Shown one piece after another: positions 1-5,232 of a stretch of DNA of 6,263 bases (the stretch's first letter is position 1; each line of letters starts with the position of its first letter). The notes beneath the pieces are model-generated. The model ran no database searches. It worked only from the letters and a program-made list of their open reading frames with translations, and was not told the origin of the DNA. The translations under genes were made by a program, and so were the position numbers. This DNA is from Proteobacteria bacterium UBA4457 (GTDB lineage Bacteria; Pseudomonadota; Gammaproteobacteria; Ga0077536): contig DGOV01000082.1 of the NCBI GenBank assembly GCA_002390205.1, forward strand, positions 1 through 6,263. Direction: 5' to 3'.

Positions 1-1
1 T

Positions 2-415
2 GAGATACATTTTGCTGAGGCCATTCTTAATAAGCTAGGTCGACCTGATCTTTTAGAGCTGTGTAAATCTCCACCCGGACCTCAGCAAGACCTCGTGAAG
101 AAGTTTTTGACTGAAACATTTAAAGAGAAGGAGCAAAGCTATTGGGTGGAACAATTTGAAGACGTAAATGCTGCGTTCGCGCCTGTGAAAAACTTGCGGG
201 AGGCAGCTGATGATATTCAGATTAGACATCGAGAGATGATAGTAGAGGATCCAAATGGGTTAGAGCACATAGGCATTCCTATGAAGTTTCTTAAGGAGCC
301 TGGAGAACTAAAATTCAAATACGCAGAAGTGGGGCAACACACTCGAGAGATTTTATCTCAGCTGGGCTATAGCATTAGCGAGCAGGATGCTATGAGGGAC
401 GGGGGTGTTTTCTAG
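2..415 (+). CDS. CaiB/BaiF family III CoA transferase or acyl-CoA racemase, C-terminal part (5' end outside window)
   Basis: The frame is open from base 2 to the TAG at 413-415, giving the last 137 residues of a protein that normally has about 380-450, so the start and the catalytic aspartate of the N-terminal part are not visible. What can be seen fits the C-terminal part of family III CoA transferases: an LGRPDL segment (residues 12-17 of this fragment), a helix ending FKEKEQSYW, the hallmark APV (60-62) followed by LREAADD and REMI (77-80), then GIPMKF (91-96), an EPG turn and the closing GQHTREILSQLGY (111-123). Known members move CoA between carboxylic acids or, as in alpha-methylacyl-CoA racemase, epimerise acyl-CoAs. 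The stretch from the FKEKE helix to APV is also reminiscent of the racemase branch, so the exact reaction is open. A GTG at 95 is an internal codon and not a credible start, because homology-like sequence continues upstream of it. It converges on the thioesterase gene. Confidence 0.85.
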   Translation, partial: EIHFAEAILNKLGRPDLLELCKSPPGPQQDLVKKFLTETFKEKEQSYWVEQFEDVNAAFAPVKNLREAADDIQIRHREMIVEDPNGLEHIGIPMKFLKEPGELKFKYAEVGQHTREILSQLGYSISEQDAMRDGGVF

Positions 416-438
416 CGGTTTACTGCATTAAAGCCTCT

Positions 439-1305
439 CTAACCTTGGCGTATTAAGACTTCTTGCGTAAACGATGCCACTAGCTTCTTTTCTTGGGACC
501 AAACTTTTGCAGTCGCAAGCCCTCGCCCATTCACGACAACTATTGGTGCCTGTTCAATAAAGTGCCACTCATTGAGATCGATCTGCTGATGGAACCATAA
601 AGCATGGTCAAGGCTAACAAATAACAAGTCGGGAGAGCCCCAAGTTAAGCCAAAAGGAAGCAGAATGTTGTCTGCTATAGATTCGTCACTCTGATACGCC
701 ATCATTGCCGAATGCAGCCTTGGGTTAACAACGGCGTTTCCATTTGCTTTTATCCACATACAGATCCCCATATTCTCCGATAGGCCAGCATCAGCCCAGG
801 GCGCATGCACTACTCTCACATCGACGCCATGTTCGCGCAACGCCCATTCTTCAGGAAGAGGAAGTGGATTTTGACGAGCCATCAATTTATGGTAAGGCTC
901 GATTGACTCTGGTTTAGGAAGCTGCTCAAATTGTTTAGGTGCTGTGGCATCGAAAGACTTTCCTTGTTCAGGGATAGTGAATGAGGCGATTAGACGAAAT
1001 TTTTCTTTTCCTGCTTGATGCGCAGTGACCTGTCGACTGCAGAAAGTGCGGCCATCACGCAGATTTTCCACTTGGTAAACGATCGATTGTCTTGGAACTC
1101 CTCCACTTAAAAAGTAACCATGTAAGGAGTGGATTACAAAGTCTGACCTTACTGTTGCGTAAGCAGCAGTAGTCGCTTGCCCTAAGAAATGCCCCCCAAA
1201 TGTGGCTTGTGCTCCGTCGTTAATCGAACCCGATCCAGAAAATGTGAAGAGGTCGATTTGTTCCAACGTAAGTATGTTTGTTAGATCATCAAGTGCTTGT
1301 GTCAT
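439..1305 (-). CDS. tesB: TesB-type acyl-CoA thioesterase II (double hot-dog)
   Basis: The 288-residue protein matches the length of E. coli TesB (about 286) and its pattern throughout. It shows MTQALDDL at the N-terminus, FGGHFLGQA (36-44), LHGYFLSGG (61-69), VENLRDGRTF (79-88), VWI-like MWIKANG (183-189), LDHALWFH (232-239) and LNEWHF (244-249), with ASFTQE at 277-282. This is the family's double hot-dog fold, which hydrolyses acyl-CoA thioesters to free acid and CoA in the cytoplasm. The catalytic triad known from E. coli (Asp, Thr, Gln) corresponds to Asp207, Ser231 and Gln281, so Ser replaces Thr, which is common among homologues. The ATG at 1303-1305 is the only sensible start. No good Shine-Dalgarno precedes it, so translation may be weak. 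It is transcribed away from the dioxygenase gene and towards the CoA transferase, a setting that fits acyl-CoA metabolism. The physiological substrate chain length cannot be read from the sequence. Confidence 0.93.
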   Translation of the reverse strand: MTQALDDLTNILTLEQIDLFTFSGSGSINDGAQATFGGHFLGQATTAAYATVRSDFVIHSLHGYFLSGGVPRQSIVYQVENLRDGRTFCSRQVTAHQAGKEKFRLIASFTIPEQGKSFDATAPKQFEQLPKPESIEPYHKLMARQNPLPLPEEWALREHGVDVRVVHAPWADAGLSENMGICMWIKANGNAVVNPRLHSAMMAYQSDESIADNILLPFGLTWGSPDLLFVSLDHALWFHQQIDLNEWHFIEQAPIVVVNGRGLATAKVWSQEKKLVASFTQEVLIRQG

Positions 1306-1324
1306 TTCATATACATTTGTACTT

Positions 1325-1351
1325 ATTATTCGGCTTTCTATTGTAATTCAA
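1325..1351 (-). promoter_or_regulatory. Possible promoter of the thioesterase gene
   Basis: On the minus strand, TTGAAT (1351-1346) lies 15 bases before AATAAT (1330-1325), which matches five of six positions of the -10 consensus. The spacer is short, and an alternative -10, TACAAT (1345-1340), has no well-placed -35. The region is AT-rich and in the right place, 20-45 bases before the start codon, but the match is weak. Confidence 0.22.
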
Positions 1352-1353
1352 TA
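1339..1353. promoter_or_regulatory. Inverted repeat TATTG-N5-CAATA upstream of the thioesterase gene
   Basis: Arms TATTG (1339-1343) and CAATA (1349-1353) are perfect reverse complements around a five-base spacer. The repeat covers the candidate -35 of the thioesterase promoter. A second, similar element, CAATC-N4-GATTG, lies at 1359-1372. This could be a repressor or activator site for the divergent thioesterase and dioxygenase genes, but five-base arms in AT-rich DNA often arise by chance. Confidence 0.25.
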
Positions 1354-1437
1354 TGAGCCAATCAATAGATTGTTTTCGATGGTGCTGCTACGCTAGTACC
1401 TTACTGATTAACGTGGGTTCTCTTATTAGCGTGATCT

Positions 1438-1447
1438 AAACCGGTTT
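1438..1447. promoter_or_regulatory. Palindrome AAACCGGTTT, possible LacI-family operator
   Basis: A perfect ten-base palindrome with a central CCGG sits in the middle of the 280-base gap between the divergent thioesterase and dioxygenase genes. Operators of LacI/GalR-family regulators commonly are palindromes with a central CG and AAAC-like flanks. No regulator gene is in the window, and the flanking bases (T on both sides) do not extend the symmetry, so this is a candidate only. Confidence 0.3.
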
Positions 1448-1507
1448 TACCTAACTTGTTGTGGTTGGCTTAGCAAACGAATTAACGAGAGCACTAGTCG
1501 TCGGACG

Positions 1508-1537
1508 TTGAGGTGATCAATCGCTGCGTTTTATAGG
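1508..1537 (+). promoter_or_regulatory. Possible promoter of the dioxygenase-symporter operon
   Basis: TTGAGG (1508-1513) and TATAGG (1532-1537) each match four of six consensus positions and are 18 bases apart. Transcription would start near 1544, about 40 bases before the dioxygenase start. The -10 overlaps the Shine-Dalgarno of the small ORF at 1546, so this promoter and translation of that ORF from its own site cannot both be right unless a second promoter lies upstream. Confidence 0.25.
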
Positions 1538-1545
1538 AGAGCGAT
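1520..1545. repeat. Inverted repeat ATCGCT-N14-AGCGAT before the dioxygenase operon
   Basis: Six-base arms ATCGCT (1520-1525) and AGCGAT (1540-1545) are exact reverse complements. They flank the candidate -10 element and an AGGAGA ribosome-binding-site-like stretch (1535-1540), ending directly at the ATG of the small ORF at 1546. It could be an operator around the -10 or, in RNA, a weak hairpin exposing or hiding that ribosome site. The long loop and short arms keep confidence low. Confidence 0.25.
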
Positions 1546-1614
1546 ATGACCCTGCTAATTTGGTATAGGACAAAAGGGGGAGAGAATGGGGTCAAAAAAA
1601 CTATCAGCTATTGA
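1546..1614 (+). CDS. Possible 22-codon leader ORF overlapping the dioxygenase start
   Basis: ATG at 1546 is preceded by AGGAGA (1535-1540) with five bases of spacing, a strong Shine-Dalgarno. The reading frame encodes MTLLIWYRTKGG followed by ENGVKKTISY and stops at the TGA at 1612-1614, that is 26 bases inside the dioxygenase gene in another frame. Its own peptide resembles nothing recognised. If translated, ribosomes would pass over the dioxygenase ribosome site and start codon, which could couple or interfere with translation of that gene. The overlap with a candidate -10 argues against it; without conservation data it is only a possibility. Confidence 0.2.
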   Translation: MTLLIWYRTKGGENGVKKTISY

Positions 1615-2461
1615 TCTCAATCCATTTTCTCCGGAAGCACAATCAATTGAGCAGACTAAAAGGTTGTCTTCAGAAGATGACAGAAACAAAGTGCATGGCA
1701 ATGTAAAAGCGCTAAAAGAGAATGGTTATGTCATTCTAAAAAGCAGATTAACTAAAGAAAAACTGGGTAAGATTAGATCTGAACTTAAATTGTTGCATGA
1801 AGAAGTCTCTAAAGGTACAAGTCATTTTGGAGGGTTTGAAACGGAGCGGGTTTACAACTTAGTTGCTCGTACTAGAGTTTTAGATGAACTGTATTTGCGT
1901 CCCGAATTACTTGCTATCATTGAGTCTCACCTTAATGATCAGATCCAGCTCTCGATTTCCAGTAGCGTGAATCTTTTGCCTGGCCAGTCTGCCCAGAGCT
2001 TTCATCGAGATGATGCTTACTACCCTTTGCCAAGACCACATATGCCATTGAGTGTTAATACTATGTGGGCGATAGATGATTTTACGGAAGAAAATGGAGC
2101 AACTCTTTTGATTCCTAATTCTCATGTTAGTGCTAGTGATGAGTCTGTTTCTGGGCATGAGACTGTAAACGCTGTGATGCCGGCCGGTTCGGTAATGATT
2201 TGGGATGGTTCGCTTTTCCATGCCGGGGGACATAATCAGACGTCTAATTCTCGGATGGGTATTACGGTAGTTTATTGCAGAGCTTGGTTACGACAACAAG
2301 AAAACCAATTCTTAGGTGTACCACCTGCATTGGCAAAGAACTTGACACGTCCTCTTCAAAAGCTGATCGGCTATTGGGTAGCAAATAACTTTCTTGGGTA
2401 TTTGAATGAGGCTAGTCCTAGTGTGTTATTACGGGCGCAAAAAAAAAGACTGAAAGAGTAA
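1586..2461 (+). CDS. PhyH (phytanoyl-CoA dioxygenase) family Fe(II)/2-oxoglutarate-dependent oxygenase
   Basis: This 291-residue protein carries the facial triad of non-haem iron oxygenases: His140-Arg-Asp142 (in QSFHRDD) and the distal His212 (in SLFHAGGH), with Arg223 (in NSRMGI) exactly 11 residues later to bind the 2-oxoglutarate carboxylate. That spacing is the one known for human phytanoyl-CoA hydroxylase (His264, Arg275). Other family marks are NGYVIL (46-51), NTMWAIDDFTEENG (158-171), the LIPNSH strand (175-180) and PAGSVMIWDG (199-208). Such enzymes hydroxylate an aliphatic carbon using O2 and 2-oxoglutarate, releasing succinate and CO2 in the cytoplasm. Family members act on acyl-CoAs, free acids, ectoine and many natural products, so the substrate is not set by the sequence. 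The start is supported by GGGGGAGA (1576-1583) just before the ATG. The gene is first in an apparent two-gene operon with the symporter, suggesting that the imported solute is its substrate or feeds its pathway. Confidence 0.92.
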   Translation: MGSKKLSAIDLNPFSPEAQSIEQTKRLSSEDDRNKVHGNVKALKENGYVILKSRLTKEKLGKIRSELKLLHEEVSKGTSHFGGFETERVYNLVARTRVLDELYLRPELLAIIESHLNDQIQLSISSSVNLLPGQSAQSFHRDDAYYPLPRPHMPLSVNTMWAIDDFTEENGATLLIPNSHVSASDESVSGHETVNAVMPAGSVMIWDGSLFHAGGHNQTSNSRMGITVVYCRAWLRQQENQFLGVPPALAKNLTRPLQKLIGYWVANNFLGYLNEASPSVLLRAQKKRLKE

Positions 2462-2506
2462 AATTTCTTAATAGCGGTTCGGAATATAAAAGGAAAAAGA
2501 GAGAGC

Positions 2507-4078
2507 ATGATTGATTTTGATTTACATTTTTGGAGTTGGTTTTTCTTAAGTATTTACTTACTTGCAATGATTGGTTTTGGATATCTTGGGATGAGTCGTG
2601 TTGCGAACAGCGATGATTTCGCTACTGCCAGAGGATCTTATGGGCCCATTTTTCTAGCTTTTGCCGTAGTGGCAACCACAGCTAGTGGGGGTACTTTTAT
2701 CGGCCTGCCTGCCTTGGCTTACCAAGCGGGATTCTCCGCATTATGGTATGCCTTTGTTTATCCGGTGGCAGTGTACATTGGCATCATAGTTTGTCTTAAG
2801 GGGATACGGAAAGCTGGCGACTCTTTTGGCAACCGATCTATTCCAGAATATCTTGGCGATAGGTTTGAGTCTGATACTTTAAGAGTATTAGTCGCAATAT
2901 TTTCGATGCTATTGCTCTTTTACTTGGCCGGACAGCTTTTGGCGGGTGCCGTTATGTTCAATGAGATGATGGGTGTTGATATTATGACGGCGCTGCTTCT
3001 CACGTCGACAATTATTATACTCTACCTCCTAATGGGTGGAGCTCATGCGGATATATTAACGGATGGTGTACAAGGCGCTTTAATGCTTCTGCTTGCAGTC
3101 TTTGTTGGATATATGTTTTTGACTGGGTTTGGAGTGGTTGGGGGTTATTCTGGTATGGTGGAAACCTTGGAAGCGCTCGATCCTGACTTAGTCAAAACTT
3201 TGCACCCTACACATCCTGTCCTGAACTCGTGGTGGGACGTTTTTGCGGTTTTCGTGGCGCATGCGCCCTTAGGACTATTGCCCCATATTGGAAATAAGCT
3301 ATGGGCCTTAAAAGGGAATCGAGATCAAGTTAAGTTTATAGTTTTTGCGTTCGCTTTTGGCATGATTTTACCATGTCTAGCGTTAGGTGGATTGCTTGCC
3401 AGAGCTGTATTGGGAGACTCCCTCCTGGCAGAAGGTGCCAGTGCTAATTATGCGATCCCTGCTCTTTTTATTGCTACGTTACCTGCATGGTTAGCGGCAC
3501 TTATCGGGGCTGGAGTACTGGCAGCTATCATGTCCACCGCCGATGGTTTAGTGCTGTCAACATCTCAGATTTTTGCGAATGATATATATCGACGAACTAT
3601 AGTTCCACGGCTAAAAGTGCAGCCTTCCGATGAGGATGTTGATTCTATGGCATTAAAGCTTAGCCGAATTGCTATGGCGCTAGTAATGGCGGGTTCTGTC
3701 TGGTTAGCGTGGGAATTTCAAGGAATGAATGTAGCCCTCTTAATCGTGTCGGGCGTCGGAGGTATGCTCGGGGCTATTTGTGGCCCGATTTACGCGGGTA
3801 TTCTATGGAGGGGCGCTACGAAAGAGGGCGCTATCTGTGGTTTTCTGGCGGGAGGTATTGTCTTTATAGTTTTGAAGGCGCAACTGTTGCCATCTATTTG
3901 GTTTGAAAATACCTTAGTCGAAGTACCCGCTATGTGGCTATTGTCTCAGCATTCAAATGCATTTTCTTGTTCGACAATTGGGGCGCTTTCATCGGTTACC
4001 GGGGTAGTGATAGTTTCGTTGTTCACACAAAGGCCGAGTGATAAACATTTAGCCCGACTTTTTGGCGAACAGACTTAG
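2507..4078 (+). CDS. Sodium:solute symporter (SSS/SSF family), PanF-like
   Basis: The 523-residue protein has about 13 hydrophobic segments (roughly 8-28, 46-70, 77-97, 126-150, 158-178, 187-209, 242-262, 276-300, 318-345, 384-403, 407-433, 441-460, 488-507), the topology usual for inner-membrane Na+/solute symporters of the LeuT-like fold. Family marks are ATTASGGTFIGLP (56-68) in the unwound first core helix, the SIPEYLGDRF loop (111-120), ILTDGVQG (183-190) and AAIMSTADGL (339-348) followed by FANDIYRR (356-363). Ser343-Thr344 correspond to the Na2-site hydroxyls. The section around LLPHIGNKLWALKG (257-270) and ARAVLGD resembles the pantothenate symporter PanF, but the family also takes up acetate, proline, sugars, choline-like and aromatic solutes, so substrate is unknown. 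It follows the dioxygenase stop by 45 bases with no visible terminator, so co-transcription is likely. The start is preceded by a purine run (2491-2505, AGGA then GAGAGAG) rather than a sharp Shine-Dalgarno. Confidence 0.93.
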   Translation: MIDFDLHFWSWFFLSIYLLAMIGFGYLGMSRVANSDDFATARGSYGPIFLAFAVVATTASGGTFIGLPALAYQAGFSALWYAFVYPVAVYIGIIVCLKGIRKAGDSFGNRSIPEYLGDRFESDTLRVLVAIFSMLLLFYLAGQLLAGAVMFNEMMGVDIMTALLLTSTIIILYLLMGGAHADILTDGVQGALMLLLAVFVGYMFLTGFGVVGGYSGMVETLEALDPDLVKTLHPTHPVLNSWWDVFAVFVAHAPLGLLPHIGNKLWALKGNRDQVKFIVFAFAFGMILPCLALGGLLARAVLGDSLLAEGASANYAIPALFIATLPAWLAALIGAGVLAAIMSTADGLVLSTSQIFANDIYRRTIVPRLKVQPSDEDVDSMALKLSRIAMALVMAGSVWLAWEFQGMNVALLIVSGVGGMLGAICGPIYAGILWRGATKEGAICGFLAGGIVFIVLKAQLLPSIWFENTLVEVPAMWLLSQHSNAFSCSTIGALSSVTGVVIVSLFTQRPSDKHLARLFGEQT

Positions 4079-4117
4079 GCCAGAGCGCTTATTAGGAGCG
4101 TTGATGATATATGGTGG

Positions 4118-5107
4118 TCACAGCCACCTTAGACAGCCCGCCTCTAAAAGAATTTTGTCTAGAGCCGCTCGATCCTCTATCGCTCCGAAGCGAAGGCGAA
4201 GCTTTTGTAAAGATTTCGCATGGTATTTTTGTGGTTGTTGTTCATAAAATTTCCCATCCAAAGAGACTTTGAAATTATCCTGCTGTTTCAAGAGAGCCGT
4301 TGCATTGGCATCGGTCCAAGGTAGAAAAAATTGACCTATGTTTTTAAGCAGCGGGTTAAGTGTTGGCGCTAAAGTTGTCCATTCTTCGAAATCACCGTCA
4401 TTTTTAGGTTCAAGCATACGTTGGCACCAGGCTAGCGTTAAGGGCGCTTTGGTTTTTATTACCCCACCCCCTGTAGGATCTGTTGCTAACTCGTAGAGTT
4501 CAGGAGCTAAACCAAAATCTGCGAATGCTGGCCGTTGCCCGAACAGATAAGATCTGTCTACCAAATGTTTTTCAAGGATAGAGATCAAGTCATCTCTGTA
4601 GGTTTTGATGAGGTCTGCATTTGCTGCACTAGAACCAGTGAAGTATCTCCTTCCTATCATTCTCTCCCTAATGTTTTTTGCTTCGGATGCTACTTCAGAT
4701 TCGTTGTCACTTATTACGCGACTATGCGCAAGGACTCTAGCTGCAGCTCTTTGATCGTCTTCATGCCACCAGCGGAAGTGGAACATGATTTTGTTCCCCC
4801 ATTCATCTCCATATTCTTCTATTAATGCGGAGAGAAAAGCCAATGTCGGCTCGGCGGGATGAATAGACGAGTCAGGATATATTTTTTCGAGTGTTTCAAT
4901 GATGGGAGTAGAATCTTGAAGAACGTCTTCAGATGGTGTTACCACTAGAGGCACAAGAGGTAATCGTGCATACCTAGAAAACTCCTCCTGATTCGCAGTG
5001 GTTCTGATTATCCATTCGTGGGCAATTTTTTTGTAGCGAAAATAGGATCTTACTTTCACTGAATAAGGTGACATTTCAGACCCAAATATTCTGTAGGATT
5101 GTTCCAC
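4118..5107 (-). CDS. Glutathione S-transferase fold protein with long C-terminal extension
   Basis: The N-terminal 80 residues form a thioredoxin/GST domain: YRIFG strand (5-9), SPYSVKVRSYFRYK (13-26) at the position of the catalytic Ser/Tyr/Cys, EWIIR strand, LVPLVV (51-56) with the cis-proline Pro53, then QDSTPIIETLEKIYP (64-78), where Asp65-Ser66 is the usual contact for the gamma-glutamyl group of glutathione. The helical C-terminal domain includes FGQRPAFADFGL (189-200), matching the GST N-capping box region with Asp197. Typical bacterial GSTs have 200-230 residues; this has 329, the surplus lying in the middle (about 95-160) and after residue 205. The reaction is unknown: conjugation, reductive cleavage or isomerisation are all known for GST-fold proteins. 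There is no cysteine in the active-site loop; Ser13, Tyr15 or Ser16 would be the candidates. The GTG start (5105-5107) is set by a strong GAGGAG five bases upstream. It is divergent from the flavin oxidoreductase and convergent with the symporter. Confidence 0.85.
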   Translation of the reverse strand: MEQSYRIFGSEMSPYSVKVRSYFRYKKIAHEWIIRTTANQEEFSRYARLPLVPLVVTPSEDVLQDSTPIIETLEKIYPDSSIHPAEPTLAFLSALIEEYGDEWGNKIMFHFRWWHEDDQRAAARVLAHSRVISDNESEVASEAKNIRERMIGRRYFTGSSAANADLIKTYRDDLISILEKHLVDRSYLFGQRPAFADFGLAPELYELATDPTGGGVIKTKAPLTLAWCQRMLEPKNDGDFEEWTTLAPTLNPLLKNIGQFFLPWTDANATALLKQQDNFKVSLDGKFYEQQPQKYHAKSLQKLRLRFGAIEDRAALDKILLEAGCLRWL

Positions 5108-5112
5108 GTTAG

Positions 5113-5118
5113 CTCCTC
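5113..5118 (-). promoter_or_regulatory. Ribosome binding site that fixes the GTG start of the GST gene
   Basis: Read on the minus strand, GAGGAG lies five bases before GTG at 5107-5105. This spacing and near-consensus sequence make GTG the best start; no ATG in frame near it has a comparable site, and the GST fold needs the residues directly after this codon. Confidence 0.7.
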
Positions 5119-5156
5119 TAAATATAGCAAATCAATGCGAAATCTGGTGCTCGTTA

Positions 5157-5185
5157 ATTATTAAAACATCTGCTTTAATAAGCAA
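5157..5185 (-). promoter_or_regulatory. Possible promoter of the GST gene
   Basis: On the minus strand TTGCTT (5185-5180) is followed after exactly 17 bases by AATAAT (5162-5157), which matches five of six -10 positions. The -35 keeps only TTG. Transcription would start near 5150, leaving a leader of about 43 bases. The inverted repeat at 5158-5181 covers both elements, as a repressor site would. Confidence 0.35.
5158..5181. promoter_or_regulatory. Perfect 8-bp inverted repeat TTATTAAA-N8-TTTAATAA, possible operator
   Basis: Arms at 5158-5165 and 5174-5181 are exact reverse complements around the spacer ACATCTGC. The 24-base element sits in the 125-base gap between the divergent GST and flavin oxidoreductase genes and overlaps the candidate -35 and -10 of the GST promoter. 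The size and symmetry are right for a dimeric regulator such as a TetR- or MarR-type protein, but no regulator gene is in the window. It is not followed by a T-run in a position that would make it a terminator for either neighbour, since both genes start beside it. Confidence 0.45.
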
Positions 5186-5220
5186 TACTTGTTTTCGAAG
5201 TCTTGTTTAGTGATTGTTTT

Positions 5221-5227
5221 GGGAGGA
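5221..5227 (+). promoter_or_regulatory. Ribosome binding site of the flavin oxidoreductase gene
   Basis: GGGAGGA at 5221-5227 precedes the ATG at 5233-5235 with six bases between GGAGG and the start. It is the strongest Shine-Dalgarno in the window and supports that start over later in-frame ATG codons. Confidence 0.75.
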
Positions 5228-5232
5228 ACGTT

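Noticed and set aside
416..438. Possible terminator between the convergent CoA transferase and thioesterase genes
   Set aside because: Only 23 bases with no inverted repeat that I can see.
1202..1396. 64-codon + strand ORF overlapping the start of the thioesterase gene
   Set aside because: Mostly antisense to a well-supported TesB gene, no family resemblance and no ribosome site.
1907..2233. 108-codon - strand ORF inside the dioxygenase gene
   Set aside because: Antisense to the conserved HxD...H core of the PhyH protein; composition (many Arg, His, Ile, Ser) looks like a shadow frame.
4079..4117. Possible bidirectional terminator between the convergent symporter and GST genes
   Set aside because: The 39-base gap has AGCGCT and GGAGCG fragments but no stable stem followed by a T-run on either strand.
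4062..4247. 61-codon + strand ORF spanning the end of the symporter and the end of the GST gene
   Set aside because: Overlaps both genes, basic low-complexity peptide, and no ribosome site independent of symporter coding sequence.
4535..4825. 96-codon + strand ORF antisense to the GST gene
   Set aside because: Lies wholly within the GST coding region, with Cys/Phe-rich composition typical of an antisense frame.
5189..5219. Three TTGTTT copies (5189, 5203, 5214) before the flavin oxidoreductase gene
   Set aside because: Unequal spacing (14 and 11 bases) and a simple T-rich hexamer; likely background, and no well-placed -10 follows any copy.
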